A stretch of DNA of 64,000 nucleotides from Pseudomonas monsensis (GCF_014268495.2 NZ_CP077087.1:4669001-4733000); one strand, 5' to 3'. Shown: positions 1 through 9,453, counted from the first letter of the stretch. Numbers and translations: made by a program. The notes: a model not told the origin generated them from the sequence alone.

Positions 1-1419
1 CTGGTGGCGCTGGCCGGATTCGCCCTGCCACCGCTCGCCGCGTTGGGACGTGTACCGCCGCTGCGCGTACTGCGCCGCGACATGCTGCCGATTCCTTCGA
101 GCACCTGGATGGTTTACGGCGCAGCCCTGGGCGCCCTCGGCCTGATCATGTGGCGCCTGAGCCTGGACCTGCTGCTGACCTTCGCCCTGCTCGGCGGCGG
201 TGTGGTAGCGGCGGTCATTCTGGGTGGATTGCTACTGTTGCTGCTCAACAGTTTGCGCCGCCTGCTGGCCCGCGCCTCCCTGCCGTGGCGCCTGGGCCTT
301 GGCCAGTTGTTGCGTCATCCACTGGCCGCCGCCGGGCAAGCATTGGCGTTCGGTTTGATTCTGTTGTCGATGGCCTTGATCGCCCTGCTGCGTGGTGAAC
401 TGCTCGACACCTGGCAGAACCAGTTGCCGAAAAACGCCCCGAACTACTTTGCCCTGAACATCCTGCCGGCGGACAAACAGGCCTTCACCGATCATTTGGT
501 CAACGTGTCCGCGCAAGCAGCGCCCCTGTACCCGGTGGTGCCAGGACGCCTGATCAGCATCAACGACGAAGCAGTGCAGCAGATCGTCAGCAAGGATTCG
601 GCCGGCGACCGCGCCATTCAGCGCGATCTCAGTCTGACGTGGGCCGCCGACCTGCCGGCCGGCAACAAGCTGACCGCCGGGGAATGGTGGAAGGATCAGC
701 CGGGCGACGAGATTCCTGGCGTTTCCGTGGAAGGCAAAGTCGCCGAGAGCCTCAAGCTGAAACTGGGCGATCACCTGGTGTTCAGCGTTGGCGGGGTCAA
801 CCGAGAAGCGAAGGTCACCAGCCTGCGTGAAATCAATTGGGACAACTTCCAGCCAAACTTCTTCATGATCTTCCAGCCCGGCACCTTGAGGGATCTGCCG
901 GCGACCTACCTGACCAGTTTCTATCTGGCTCCCGGCCACGATCAGCAGATCATCGAGCTGTCGCGGGCGTTCCCGGCAGTGACCATTCTGCAGGTCGAAG
1001 CGCTGCTCGAACAGCTGCGCAGCATCCTCGCCCAGGTCACGCTGGCGGTGGAGTATGTGTTGTTGTTCGTGCTGGCGGCGGGGATGGCGGTGCTGTTTTC
1101 CGGATTGCAGGCAACCCTGGACGAACGCATCCGCCAAGGTGCGTTGCTGCGCGCACTCGGCGCGGAACGGCGGTTGCTGATCAAGGCGCGGCGCATCGAG
1201 TTCGGTTTGCTCGGCGCCGTGAGCGGCTTGCTGGCGGCCATCGGTTCGGAAGTGGTGAGCCTGGTGCTGTACCGCTACGCCTTCGATCTGCCGTGGCATC
1301 CGCACCCGTGGTTGCTGTTATTGCCACTGATTGGCGCGGCCTTGATTGGCGGCGCCGGAGTGTTCGGCACCCGGCGCGCGTTGAACGCGAGCCCACTGAC
1401 AGTGTTGCGCGAGGGTTGA
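1..1419 (+). CDS. FtsX-family ABC transporter permease, C-terminal part (cut by window start)
   Basis: The reading frame is open from base 1, so the gene begins outside the window; 472 codons remain. Hydrophobic segments sit near the beginning, around residues 35-80 and 100-125, followed by a soluble domain of about 220 residues and then three membrane segments near the C-terminus. This soluble-domain-between-helices layout is that of the FtsX/MacB permease fold, and the length suggests the second half of a YbbP-like permease of about 800 residues. Such proteins pair with a small LolD-like ATPase, which would lie upstream, outside the window. The substrate cannot be told from the sequence. 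greB follows 34 bases downstream. Confidence 0.75.
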   Translation: MVALAGFALPPLAALGRVPPLRVLRRDMLPIPSSTWMVYGAALGALGLIMWRLSLDLLLTFALLGGGVVAAVILGGLLLLLLNSLRRLLARASLPWRLGLGQLLRHPLAAAGQALAFGLILLSMALIALLRGELLDTWQNQLPKNAPNYFALNILPADKQAFTDHLVNVSAQAAPLYPVVPGRLISINDEAVQQIVSKDSAGDRAIQRDLSLTWAADLPAGNKLTAGEWWKDQPGDEIPGVSVEGKVAESLKLKLGDHLVFSVGGVNREAKVTSLREINWDNFQPNFFMIFQPGTLRDLPATYLTSFYLAPGHDQQIIELSRAFPAVTILQVEALLEQLRSILAQVTLAVEYVLLFVLAAGMAVLFSGLQATLDERIRQGALLRALGAERRLLIKARRIEFGLLGAVSGLLAAIGSEVVSLVLYRYAFDLPWHPHPWLLLLPLIGAALIGGAGVFGTRRALNASPLTVLREG

Positions 1420-1453
1420 TAGACTCAAGCACTCTCCATCACAAGAACTTGCC

Positions 1454-1951
1454 ATGAGCCGTTATCGCCCTCCCCGCACCGCCGGCACCGCGCTGATCAC
1501 CCCTGAAGGTGAAGCGCGGATGCGCGCCGAATTTCATGAGTTGTGGCATGTGCGCCGCCCGCAGGTGACGCAATCGGTCAGTGAGGCGGCGGCACAGGGT
1601 GATCGCTCGGAAAACGCCGAGTACACCTACGGCAAGAAGATGCTGCGCGAGATCGACAGTCGCGTGCGTTTTCTCACCAAGCGCCTGGAAGCCTTGAAGG
1701 TCGTCAGCGAAAAACCCAGCGATCCGAACAAGGTCTATTTCGGCGCCTGGGTCACCATCGAAGACGAAGACGGCAAGCAGTCGCGCTACCGCATCGTCGG
1801 TCCGGATGAACTGGATCTGAAGCTGGGTTTGATAAGCATCGACTCACCGCTGGCCCGCGCCTTGATCGGCAAGGCGCTGGACGCCGAAGTGCGGGTGCAG
1901 ACGCCGACTGGCGAGCAATTCGTCTATGTCGTGGCGATCGACTACCCGTAA
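1454..1951 (+). CDS. greB: Transcription elongation factor GreB
   Basis: This 165-residue protein is the normal length for GreB. The N-terminal part is the coiled coil, with the conserved tip GDRSENAEY near residues 50-58, whose acidic residues reach through the RNA polymerase secondary channel and stimulate cleavage of backtracked RNA. The C-terminal half is the FKBP-like domain that binds polymerase, ending in QFVYVVAIDYP. The ATG lies 34 bases after the permease stop, so the two may share a transcript. Basic residues in the coiled coil favour GreB over GreA. Confidence 0.93.
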   Translation: MSRYRPPRTAGTALITPEGEARMRAEFHELWHVRRPQVTQSVSEAAAQGDRSENAEYTYGKKMLREIDSRVRFLTKRLEALKVVSEKPSDPNKVYFGAWVTIEDEDGKQSRYRIVGPDELDLKLGLISIDSPLARALIGKALDAEVRVQTPTGEQFVYVVAIDYP

Positions 1952-1957
1952 CGCATT

Positions 1958-2266
1958 TCAACCCCGGGTGATCAGTCCCTGCCGCGCAACACGGGTCAGC
2001 TGTTTGATCATTTCCGCAGCATCTGCCGCGCTGGGCGCCTGAATCACGGCCAGGTCGAAACTGTCGCTGGCAAAGCGTGCCAGTGACTCGCCGTCTTCGA
2101 CAAACTGGATCAGGAACGCGGCAGGACCGCCGCTGCGACGTGGCCAGCCATCGAGATAACGCAACAGCGTCGGCTGATGTTTGCCACCAAGCAGGATTTT
2201 CGGGTTGCGCTGGGTGATATGCGCGGTGATCGGCGCTGGACGTGCTGGAGGGCGTAGTGCATTCAT
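1958..2266 (-). CDS. Hypothetical protein, 102 aa
   Basis: A small open frame on the minus strand ends seven bases from the greB stop, in convergent orientation. The ATG at 2266 is chosen because the residues before it in the longer frame (start 2287) look non-coding. The product starts basic and proline-rich and ends in a mixed region containing SFDLAVIQAPSAADAAEMI, which resembles the end of a Rossmann-like or receiver-like fold. No signal peptide or membrane segment is visible. The family is not recognised and no function is proposed. Confidence 0.55.
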   Translation of the reverse strand: MNALRPPARPAPITAHITQRNPKILLGGKHQPTLLRYLDGWPRRSGGPAAFLIQFVEDGESLARFASDSFDLAVIQAPSAADAAEMIKQLTRVARQGLITRG

Positions 2267-2469
2267 CGTGTCGTGTCTCTGCCTCAAAAGTCTGCATGGC
2301 AGGTGAGAGGCAACACCGAACCAGCGCTTTAGCGGTATTTCGAAGCCCTGTTCCGGCTTCTGACGGCAACTGTCTGAGTCACCTGGCGCCCCGCAAGTAG
2401 CTGTTTAAATCGGCGCATGAGCAACATCCTAGAGAACGTGACCGATGGGTGTCAAGAATCAGCCGCAAC

Positions 2470-2496
2470 AAAAAAGGCCCGCACAATGCGGGCCTG
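2470..2496 (-). terminator. Rho-independent terminator of the doxX gene
   Basis: A perfect 7-bp GC stem (2476-2482 with 2488-2494) and a five-base loop are followed, in the minus direction, by a run of T (the A run at 2470-2475). It lies 19 bases after the stop of the DoxX gene. Confidence 0.85.
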
Positions 2497-2514
2497 TTGC
2501 TTGAGCCAGAGCGC

Positions 2515-2949
2515 TTAACCGGCGATGGCGCGATCCACCGAAAGCTTGCCGGCGCCTTCAATCAGTACTGCGAGGCTGCCACCGAGCAACGCCAGGGCAA
2601 ACTCGTAGCCGTTGTTGGCCATGAACAGACCGTTGCTGATGTGCACGGTGAAGATGGCCACCAGCGACAGGAAGGTCAGACCCAGCGCTGCCGGACGCAC
2701 CAGCAGGCCGATGATCAGCGCCAGCCCGGCGAAGAACTCGGTACCGCCGGCCAGTGTGGCCATCAGGTAACCCGGGTGCAGACCGATGCTGTCCATGTAC
2801 TGCGCCGTGCCCGCCAGACCGTAACCACCGAACAGACCGAAAAGTTTTTGCGAACCGTGAGCCGCGAAGATCACGCCGACAGCGATGCGCAGGATGGTCA
2901 GACCGTAGCCGGCGCGGGTGAACAGAACTTTGTTGATCAGAGAGCTCAT
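2515..2949 (-). CDS. DoxX family inner-membrane protein
   Basis: The 144-residue product has four hydrophobic segments and the DoxX-like opening: LRIAVGVIFAAHGSQKLFG near residue 20, then a glycine-rich loop and GGTEFFAGLALIIGLLVRP in the middle. Members of this family are small membrane proteins of uncertain role, some linked to redox stress and sulfur metabolism. An AAGGA ribosome site precedes the ATG. The gene is monocistronic: a strong terminator follows it and the next gene upstream is a separate minus-strand unit. Family assignment is firm; function is unknown. Confidence 0.8.
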   Translation of the reverse strand: MSSLINKVLFTRAGYGLTILRIAVGVIFAAHGSQKLFGLFGGYGLAGTAQYMDSIGLHPGYLMATLAGGTEFFAGLALIIGLLVRPAALGLTFLSLVAIFTVHISNGLFMANNGYEFALALLGGSLAVLIEGAGKLSVDRAIAG

Positions 2950-3061
2950 GGGGCGTTCCTTGTTTTTGCGAGAAGTTGTGTGTGTTGGTTGGCCGCTATA
3001 TTAATCAGTAAATTTCATGTTAAAAGCGCAAATATTCCGCCATAACAATCAGTTTATTAGA

Positions 3062-4483
3062 TCATTTCCGTGAGACGATTTTTTGCGCCCCGGGCTCCAA
3101 CGACTCCCGCTCCCGGTCGAACGCCAAGTAATACTTGTTCACGCTATTAACATAGCTGACAGGCCCCATTCCTACTTGCTCCATGGCGATGCGTTCGACC
3201 TGGAAAAACCACTGATTGGGGTTCAGCCCACGCCGCCGGGCTTCAGCGCGCATGCCCTGCACACGTTCGGGACCGATGTTGTAGGCCGCCAGGGTGAAGG
3301 CCATGCGCTCGCGCTCATTGAGCTTGGGGCTGTTGAAGAACTTGCGACGGATCATCGCCAGGTACTTGGCGCCGGCCTGCACGTTGGCATCGAGATTCTG
3401 GATATTGTTGACACCCACACGCTGGGCGGCGGACGGCGTGATTTGCATCAACCCGGTCGGGCCGCTGCCGCTGCGGGCGCTGGGTTGCAGCGCCGATTCC
3501 TTGAACGCCAGCGCGGCAAGGTTCAACCAGTCCATGTTCTGCGCCTGGGCATGTTTTTGCAGGGTCGGGCGCAGTTTTTCCAGGCGCTGGCGATCAGCCC
3601 TGGCCAGTGGATAGTGAACCTGGTAAAGCCGCCGATAGATACGCAGAAACGCCGCATCTTCGTTCGACGGTTTTTTGTAACCGCTGAGGAAACGATCAAC
3701 GCTCGCCCGTAGCATCGAAGCATCGCGACGCACGAACCAGTATTCCTCTCCCGGCTCGCTGATCATCAGTTGCCGGTCGAAACGCAGCTTCGGCAAGATT
3801 TTGCCCCAACGCTCGGCAATCGGTTGCTCGACAATGGTCAGGTGGAAGATGCCGCCCTGCACCATCTCCAGCACATCTTCGACCGCCAGCGTCGGGTCGA
3901 CCCATTCGATCTTGATTGGCGCCAGTTTGTGCAGCGCCAGTTTCTGATTGAGCTGACTGACCGCCTCCCCCGCCGCACTGCCGGTCGGCAACGCCAGGGT
4001 CTTGCCGGAGAGCTGTTCGACCTTGGTGTAACGCCGCTCGCCCTTGATCCCGACCAGCACCAGTGGCACGTTGCTGGCGATCGGCTCACTGCTGGCCACC
4101 GCATGGCCCGGTTGCAGTTCAAGCAACTCGCCCGGTGCGACCAGATCACCCTCGCCGCGCTGCAACGCGCCCAGCAGCTGATCCTTGGCCTTGGGAATGA
4201 TCTTGAGGGTGATTTCCTGGCCGTCACGGGCGTGGCCATTGAGGTATTGCTCGAAGGCGCGCAGGCGATGGTATTCGACACCGATGGCCTGCCCTTGAAC
4301 TTCACCGGAGCTGTTGCGGCTCTGGTTGACCAGCACGCGCAAGACGCGGCTGCTGCGAATCTCGGACAAGTCACGCACCTTGGCCGCCGGTACGGCTTGC
4401 AGCGGCCCGGGCAGGCGCGCAACCGCCGTCATCGGCAGCAGCAGCGAACCACACAACAGGAGCAACATCGAGGGACGAACCAT
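3062..4483 (-). CDS. MltF-like membrane-bound lytic murein transglycosylase
   Basis: The start at 4483 is preferred because a GGAGAG ribosome site lies just before it and a hydrophobic signal sequence (residues 4-22) follows; the longer frame begins with unlikely sequence. The 473-residue product has two parts. Residues 45-265 resemble a periplasmic solute-binding (SBP_bac_3) domain and residues 310-440 are an SLT lysozyme-like domain. The likely catalytic glutamate is E329 in FKESALQ, followed by the GPTGLMQITP and AYNIGPERV motifs. The architecture is that of MltF, which cleaves peptidoglycan glycan strands with 1,6-anhydro product formation. Pseudomonas has several such enzymes, so orthology to E. 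coli mltF is not certain. Confidence 0.83.
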   Translation of the reverse strand: MVRPSMLLLLCGSLLLPMTAVARLPGPLQAVPAAKVRDLSEIRSSRVLRVLVNQSRNSSGEVQGQAIGVEYHRLRAFEQYLNGHARDGQEITLKIIPKAKDQLLGALQRGEGDLVAPGELLELQPGHAVASSEPIASNVPLVLVGIKGERRYTKVEQLSGKTLALPTGSAAGEAVSQLNQKLALHKLAPIKIEWVDPTLAVEDVLEMVQGGIFHLTIVEQPIAERWGKILPKLRFDRQLMISEPGEEYWFVRRDASMLRASVDRFLSGYKKPSNEDAAFLRIYRRLYQVHYPLARADRQRLEKLRPTLQKHAQAQNMDWLNLAALAFKESALQPSARSGSGPTGLMQITPSAAQRVGVNNIQNLDANVQAGAKYLAMIRRKFFNSPKLNERERMAFTLAAYNIGPERVQGMRAEARRRGLNPNQWFFQVERIAMEQVGMGPVSYVNSVNKYYLAFDRERESLEPGAQKIVSRK

Positions 4484-4719
4484 CCACTCTCCGGAAAGAA
4501 TACGGGGTAATTTCACCGCTGAACGGTCGAAATCACCGACGAAAACAGAGCGCCTGGAGCGCTGACAAAGTGCGAGAGACTGGCACAGTGATGGCATTAC
4601 TGCCAACCCGGACTGCGTCGCGGCATCAAAAGACAGCTATAACTCGTTGTAGTTCTTGGCTTTTCTTATGAATCTACAGCTCTGGTATGCTTTCCGGCCT
4701 TCGGCCCGAGGTAGCAACC

Positions 4720-5526
4720 ATGCAACTCATCGATATCGGCGTCAACCTGACCAACCCAAGTTTCGCCGACAAACACCAGGCCGTACTCGACCGCGCCTAC
4801 GCTGCCGGGGTCTGCCAACTGGTACTGACGGGCACCAGCGTCGAGGGTAGCCAACAGGCCCTGGAACTGTGCCAGCAACTGGATGAAAGCGCTCAGCGCC
4901 TGTTCGCCACCGCCGGCATCCATCCGCATTCGGCCAGCGACTGGAACGCCGACAGCGCCCGCCGTTTGCGCAGTCTGTTGCAAGAGAACAACGTGGTCGC
5001 CGTGGGTGAATGCGGACTGGATTTCAACCGTGATTTCTCGCCGCGCCCACAGCAGGAAAAAGTCCTCGAAGAACAGCTGGCGCTGGCCGCTGAACTGCAG
5101 TTGCCGGTGTTTCTGCATGAGCGCGACGCCAGCCAGCGCCTGCTGGAGATTCTCAAAGACTTCCGCGATCAACTGCCGGCCGCCGTGGTGCACTGCTTCA
5201 CCGGCGAGCAAAAGGCGTTGTTCAGTTACCTCGATCTGGACCTGCACATCGGCATCACCGGGTGGATCTGCGATGAGCGCCGGGGCACGCATTTGCACCC
5301 GCTGGTCAAAGAGATCAAGCGCGGACGGCTGATGCTGGAAAGCGACGCGCCGTACTTGCTGCCTCGCACCCTGCGGCCGAAACCGAAAAACGGCCGCAAT
5401 GAACCGGCCTACCTGACCGAGGTGTTGCGCGAAGTGGCGTTGCATCGAGGTGAGACCGAGGAAGATCTGGCGGCGCATACCACTGCATGTGCCCGCGTGT
5501 TTTACGGTTTACCCACACTTCCCTGA
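4720..5526 (+). CDS. tatD: TatD family metal-dependent hydrolase / DNase
   Basis: The 268-residue TIM-barrel protein starts with MQLIDIGVNLTNPSF, as E. coli TatD does. It carries the family metal-binding and catalytic motifs GECGLDFNRD, FLHERDA, VVHCFTGE and ESDAPYLLP. TatD proteins have 3'-5' exonuclease activity and have been linked to DNA repair and fragmentation. The ATG at 4720 with GAGG upstream is chosen over an in-frame ATG at 4687. It is divergent from the transglycosylase gene. TatD is favoured over the paralogues YcfH and YjjV by the IGVNL start and the PYLLPRTLRPKPKNGRNEPA block. Confidence 0.88.
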   Translation: MQLIDIGVNLTNPSFADKHQAVLDRAYAAGVCQLVLTGTSVEGSQQALELCQQLDESAQRLFATAGIHPHSASDWNADSARRLRSLLQENNVVAVGECGLDFNRDFSPRPQQEKVLEEQLALAAELQLPVFLHERDASQRLLEILKDFRDQLPAAVVHCFTGEQKALFSYLDLDLHIGITGWICDERRGTHLHPLVKEIKRGRLMLESDAPYLLPRTLRPKPKNGRNEPAYLTEVLREVALHRGETEEDLAAHTTACARVFYGLPTLP

Positions 5527-5668
5527 CACCCTAAAAATTCAATGCAGGCTAACTCCTACACGGGCGGGACCTGATCGTCTGTTGACTCATATCAAAATCT
5601 TCCAGTCTGCATAGCGGCACAATAATGGCACCTTGCCAATGCTGTTTCCGCTATCAGAGAAGACCTCC

Positions 5669-7150
5669 ATGGGTGCCTGGCTTAGCAATATCTCGCTGAA
5701 ATACAAATTCTGGGCGGTTAACGCGGTCGCCTTTGTCACCACCCTGCTGTTGGTGTTGTACGCCGTGCAACTTGAACAGCAGGCTCGCAGCCACGCCGCG
5801 CAAGCGTCCGCTCAGGCTCAGGCGCAGTTGCTCAAGGCCTGGCCGGCCGGGCAAGCCCTGCCCAAGGCCGATCAGGTACTGACCTTCAAACGCGGCGAAG
5901 CGCCCCGCCTCAATGATCAGCCGCTGCTGGAGGTCACCGACAGCAACGGCTGGAACGAGATCAATCCGATGCCGCTGTTCGGTGACAACCCGCTGATGGG
6001 CGCCGAAGTGTTCAGCCGCGCCGACGGTCAGCACGTCGCCGTGATTGCCTATGGCCCGAGCCTGAGCCAGGTGTTCAGCGAGCGATTCGCCAACTACGCG
6101 GTGGCGGTGTTTATCCTGATGCTGGCGATGCTCGGCGCTTCGCAGTTGCTGATCCGCTTTCTGCTCAGCCAGCTCAACACGTTGAAAGACGTGATGCTGC
6201 ATGTCGAGAAAAGCGGTGACCTCTCCGCTCGGGTGCCGCTGGCCTGCAAAGATGAAGTCGGGCAGATGGCCAATGCGTTTAACGCGATGCAGGCCGGTTA
6301 TCAGCGAGTGGTCACCACCGTTGCCAACACGGCGCGGCAACTGGATGTCGGCGCGGCGCGGCTGGCGTCGAGCATGAACGAAGTGCGCCACGGCATGCTC
6401 GGGCAACAGAGCGAAACCGATCAGGCCGCCACCGCCATCAACGAGATGACCGCCACCGTTTACCACATCGCCCAACACGCCGGCGCCACCCGTGACCTGT
6501 CGCAGACCGCCGATGGCCTGGCCGGCAGCGGCCAGCAAGTGGTGGCCCGGGTGCAGCATTCGATCGCCGGGTTATCGAGCGGCGTGCAGCAGACCGCCGA
6601 GATGATTCAGCGTCTGGCCGAAGACAGCCAGAAGATCAACGGCGTGGTCAGCGTGATCCACAGCATCGCCGAACAGACCAACCTGTTGGCGCTGAACGCC
6701 GCCATCGAAGCCGCGCGTGCCGGCGAGATGGGCCGTGGCTTTGCCGTGGTCGCCGATGAAGTGCGCAACCTGGCGAAACGGGTGCAGACCTCGACGGACG
6801 AGATCACCACCATGGTCTCGGCGTTGCAGGCCGGCACACGCGACGCGGTGGATTTCATGCAGGAGAGTTCGTACAAGGCCGATGACTGTGTGCAACAGGC
6901 GCAAGCGGCCGGTGAAGCGCTGGCGGAAATCACCGGTGCCGTGGCGCAGATGCGCGAGAGCAACACGCAGATTGCGGTGGCTGCGGAACAGCAGAGTCAG
7001 GTGGCGGAAGAGATGAATCGGGCGGTGGTGAGCATTCGGGATGTGACCGAGAACACAGTGCAGCAGACCGTGGATTCAGCGACGACCAGTAATGAGTTGG
7101 CGACGTTGGCTGGGGAGTTAAGCAAGGCGATAGGCCAACTCAAACTCTGA
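5669..7150 (+). CDS. Methyl-accepting chemotaxis protein
   Basis: The 493-residue receptor has a first membrane helix at about residues 12-33, a short periplasmic domain of about 105 residues, a second helix near 145-165, a HAMP domain (LLSQLNTLKDVMLHVEKSGD onwards), and a long cytoplasmic coiled coil. The signalling tip is the conserved stretch around EQTNLLALNAAIEAARAGE with GRGFAVVADEVRNLA. The start at 5669 gives the usual short cytoplasmic lead. The periplasmic domain contains an FGDNPLMGAEVFSR stretch of no recognised class, so the ligand is unknown. No che genes are nearby, as is usual for orphan receptors of Pseudomonas. Confidence 0.93.
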   Translation: MGAWLSNISLKYKFWAVNAVAFVTTLLLVLYAVQLEQQARSHAAQASAQAQAQLLKAWPAGQALPKADQVLTFKRGEAPRLNDQPLLEVTDSNGWNEINPMPLFGDNPLMGAEVFSRADGQHVAVIAYGPSLSQVFSERFANYAVAVFILMLAMLGASQLLIRFLLSQLNTLKDVMLHVEKSGDLSARVPLACKDEVGQMANAFNAMQAGYQRVVTTVANTARQLDVGAARLASSMNEVRHGMLGQQSETDQAATAINEMTATVYHIAQHAGATRDLSQTADGLAGSGQQVVARVQHSIAGLSSGVQQTAEMIQRLAEDSQKINGVVSVIHSIAEQTNLLALNAAIEAARAGEMGRGFAVVADEVRNLAKRVQTSTDEITTMVSALQAGTRDAVDFMQESSYKADDCVQQAQAAGEALAEITGAVAQMRESNTQIAVAAEQQSQVAEEMNRAVVSIRDVTENTVQQTVDSATTSNELATLAGELSKAIGQLKL

Positions 7151-7160
7151 AGACCTCATC

Positions 7161-7245
7161 GCGGGCAAGCCGGCTACCACAGGTTTCATGGGTGTTCACA
7201 AAATGGCTGCTCACTGCAGATCACTGTGGGAGCGAGCTTGCCCGC
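7161..7245. repeat. REP-type inverted pair
   Basis: GCGGGCAAGCCGGCTACCACAG at 7161-7182 faces its imperfect reverse complement CTGTGGGAGCGAGCTTGCCCGC at 7224-7245. Copies of the same unit recur at four other intergenic sites in this window. It lies just after the chemoreceptor stop, where such pairs can act as transcript-end hairpins. Confidence 0.8.
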
Positions 7246-7379
7246 GCTGGCGTCTGCCGAGACACCAGCGAATCCAGCCATAGTGCCTATCACCGCCATA
7301 GCCAACCTCGATTCGCCGCCCCACCCGCCCCGGCCTATTCTTCAACCTTGTGTTCAACATGGATCGAGGAGTAGTCAAC

Positions 7380-7745
7380 ATGGGCAAACGTCACCCCAAT
7401 CTTCCCGCGTGGCAATGGCGCGCGTACCCGAACAATCATCAGCACCCGACCAATCTGGTGCTGCACCTGATTGCCGTACCGCTGTTCATCGTGGCATTTC
7501 TGCTGATCGTCTCCGGGGTGTTCAGCCTGAGCCTGGGCAGCGTGGCTATCGGTGTGATCGGCATCATCGCGGCGCTGGGTCTGCAGCGCCACGGCCACAG
7601 CCTGGAGGCGCAAGCCTCCGAGCCGTTCAGTGACCGCAAGGATGCCGTGTCGCGCTTGCTGGTCGAACAATTCCTGACCTTTCCACGGTTTTTCCTCAGC
7701 GGCGGCTGGTGGCGCGCCTGGCGTGAGCGCCACCGTCGGCATTGA
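7380..7745 (+). CDS. Mpo1-like (DUF962) small membrane protein
   Basis: This 121-residue protein has a GAGGAG ribosome site before the ATG at 7380. The N-terminal part contains NNHQHPTNLVLHLIAVPLF, with spaced histidines at a membrane boundary. Two membrane segments follow, then QRHGHSLEAQ. The histidine pattern resembles the DUF962/Mpo1 family; yeast Mpo1 is an iron-dependent dioxygenase acting on 2-hydroxy fatty acids. Bacterial members are often mislabelled as terminase. Assignment rests on motif memory, so it is moderate. The stop lies one base from the convergent thioesterase gene. Confidence 0.55.
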   Translation: MGKRHPNLPAWQWRAYPNNHQHPTNLVLHLIAVPLFIVAFLLIVSGVFSLSLGSVAIGVIGIIAALGLQRHGHSLEAQASEPFSDRKDAVSRLLVEQFLTFPRFFLSGGWWRAWRERHRRH

Positions 7746-7746
7746 T

Positions 7747-8541
7747 TCAGGCGAAGATCGTGACGGTCTGGCGACTCATGGCAATCAATTGCCCTTGCGC
7801 GCTCCAGAGCTTGGCGGCCACATGGCCGTAACCGTCGGCGGCGTATTCAATGTCGGCGAGGTATTTGCACCAGTCCAGCGTGCTCAAATCGTGTAACGGT
7901 TGCACGAATTCAATGGTCCAGGTCAACGTGCTGCCCGGTGCCGGTTTCTTCAGATAAGGCAACAGTGCCGGAGGCCATGCATCCACCAGCGCCAGCAGAT
8001 GCGCCTCATTGACCGGCTCTTCCTTGACGTCCCCACGCAACCGCACCCAGCCGCCCATCTGCCGCGATTGAGTGCCGGTGAACGGCATGCCGCCGACACT
8101 CCAGCGCATCGCCAGATGACGCATGAACTCCGGGGTCACGCCCTTGATATAGGGCAATTCCTGGCATTCCTCCCAGTGCTTCATGTCGACGGCCGGATAG
8201 GCCGCAACGGCCACTTCCGAAGGTCGCGAAGCACCGAAGCTGCCTTGCACGATCGTCACTACCTGCCCGTTCTGCATGGCCCGCCCCAGCACCTGGCTGA
8301 CCGCTTTGCCTTCGCGCAACACATCGACTTCGAAACTCACTGGCACTTGCGGCTCGACCGGGCCGACAAAGGTGATCGCCAGCGACCGCACCGGGCGATC
8401 TGCCGGCACCTTCGCGCGCATGGCTTCATATTGCAGCGCCGCCACCAGGCCACCAAAACTGGCGCGGCCCTGACCCCACTCGGCGGGAATCGTCAGTTCC
8501 GGTTGACGGCGGACCGCCTCCAGCAGATCGGAAAAGCGCAT
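7747..8541 (-). CDS. TesB-like acyl-CoA thioesterase (double hotdog)
   Basis: The 264-residue protein has the layout of a tandem hotdog thioesterase. The N-terminal half includes WGQGRASFGGLVAALQYEAM and VRSLAITFVGPVEP, and the C-terminal half contains GGWVRLRG, LLALVDAWPPA and LTWTIEFVQPL. Such proteins hydrolyse acyl-CoA or act on acyl-CoA-like esters. The ATG at 8541 is preferred because GAGG lies directly upstream; an in-frame ATG exists at 8559. It stands alone between a convergent gene and a 144-base gap before the CHAD gene. Substrate length cannot be judged. Confidence 0.75.
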   Translation of the reverse strand: MRFSDLLEAVRRQPELTIPAEWGQGRASFGGLVAALQYEAMRAKVPADRPVRSLAITFVGPVEPQVPVSFEVDVLREGKAVSQVLGRAMQNGQVVTIVQGSFGASRPSEVAVAAYPAVDMKHWEECQELPYIKGVTPEFMRHLAMRWSVGGMPFTGTQSRQMGGWVRLRGDVKEEPVNEAHLLALVDAWPPALLPYLKKPAPGSTLTWTIEFVQPLHDLSTLDWCKYLADIEYAADGYGHVAAKLWSAQGQLIAMSRQTVTIFA

Positions 8542-8685
8542 GACAACCTCGGCAATCAAGAAATGAATGCCGCGATCTTAACCAGCATGGCAGAGCGCCG
8601 CAGCGTCTATTCCGGTCAAATGGGCTGACAGAAAGGCCTTACACCGATTTGCCAGCCCGCTCCCTCGGGGGGATCTGAGGGGAAT

Positions 8686-9453
8686 TCAGGATTTGAAGCA
8701 GGTCGCGCTGAATTTTTCGAGCACGCGGTCGGCCTTGAGTTCGGCCGCGATCAGCCCGGCCTGCCAGGTGGCGACACAGGGTTGCAGGTCGGATTCCTGC
8801 TGCGCCTTGGCCAGCCATTGCCAGCAATCGTGCCAGTCACCCAGTGCCCCTTGCGTGGCCTTCAAGTGTTTCAGCGCCGCCTTCGGCAAGCGATCCAGCT
8901 CGGGATAGGCTTCGATGCCATAGCGCACACGCTTGATCAGCAAGCGCAGGCGATGACGATCGTGGGCCGGATCGTGCAGTGCCTCGTCGAGTTTCTCCCA
9001 TTGCTTGCCGAGACGTTTTTCAATGCGTTTGTCCAGGTCCTTGAGCAATCCTTGCCGCTGGGACGCCCGCAGGAAGCGCGGGAACGCGTCGAGAATCATC
9101 AGCAACGCATTGAGCTCCGCGCTCGCCGCCAGCGCCGGGTAGGCTTCGGCCATTTGCGCCATGCGCCGTTGCGCGGCGTCAGGCTGATGGTGTTGCAGCA
9201 GATACGCCGCCAGCACTTCACGGTCGCGCCACGGCGTCGTCACCTGGCCAACCGCTGACGCGGCGTCTTCCAGTTGCTCGACGCCGGGCAAGCCGCGCAA
9301 CGGCCGCAACAGGCTGCGCAAGCGTCGCACGGTGGTGCGCAAGTCGTGCAACGCCTCGGGGTCGGTGCGCGCAGTCAGGCGCGCCTGACAGGCCAGCAAC
9401 CGCACTTCCAGGCTCAGAACATGAGCTACCAACCGGTCAACCAACACAGACAT
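8686..9453 (-). CDS. CHAD domain protein
   Basis: The 255-residue helical protein carries the CHAD signature: LHDLRTTVRRLRSLLRPL near residues 35-52, and a second, similar half with HRLRLLIKRVRYGIEAYPEL. The conserved basic and histidine residues are thought to bind polyphosphate. CHAD domains are often fused to or next to CYTH triphosphatases; here the domain stands alone with no CYTH gene nearby. The start at 9453 has an AGGAG site eight bases upstream and is preferred over 9471. A polyphosphate-related role is family knowledge, not shown by context. Confidence 0.8.
   Translation of the reverse strand: MSVLVDRLVAHVLSLEVRLLACQARLTARTDPEALHDLRTTVRRLRSLLRPLRGLPGVEQLEDAASAVGQVTTPWRDREVLAAYLLQHHQPDAAQRRMAQMAEAYPALAASAELNALLMILDAFPRFLRASQRQGLLKDLDKRIEKRLGKQWEKLDEALHDPAHDRHRLRLLIKRVRYGIEAYPELDRLPKAALKHLKATQGALGDWHDCWQWLAKAQQESDLQPCVATWQAGLIAAELKADRVLEKFSATCFKS

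Noticed and set aside
232..1305. 357-codon open frame on the minus strand
   Set aside because: Mirror of the FtsX-type permease; Gln/His/Arg-rich with no membrane or domain features.
7350..7745. Terminase annotation sometimes given to this type of small protein
   Set aside because: The protein is a two-helix membrane protein with spaced histidines and no phage genes around it.
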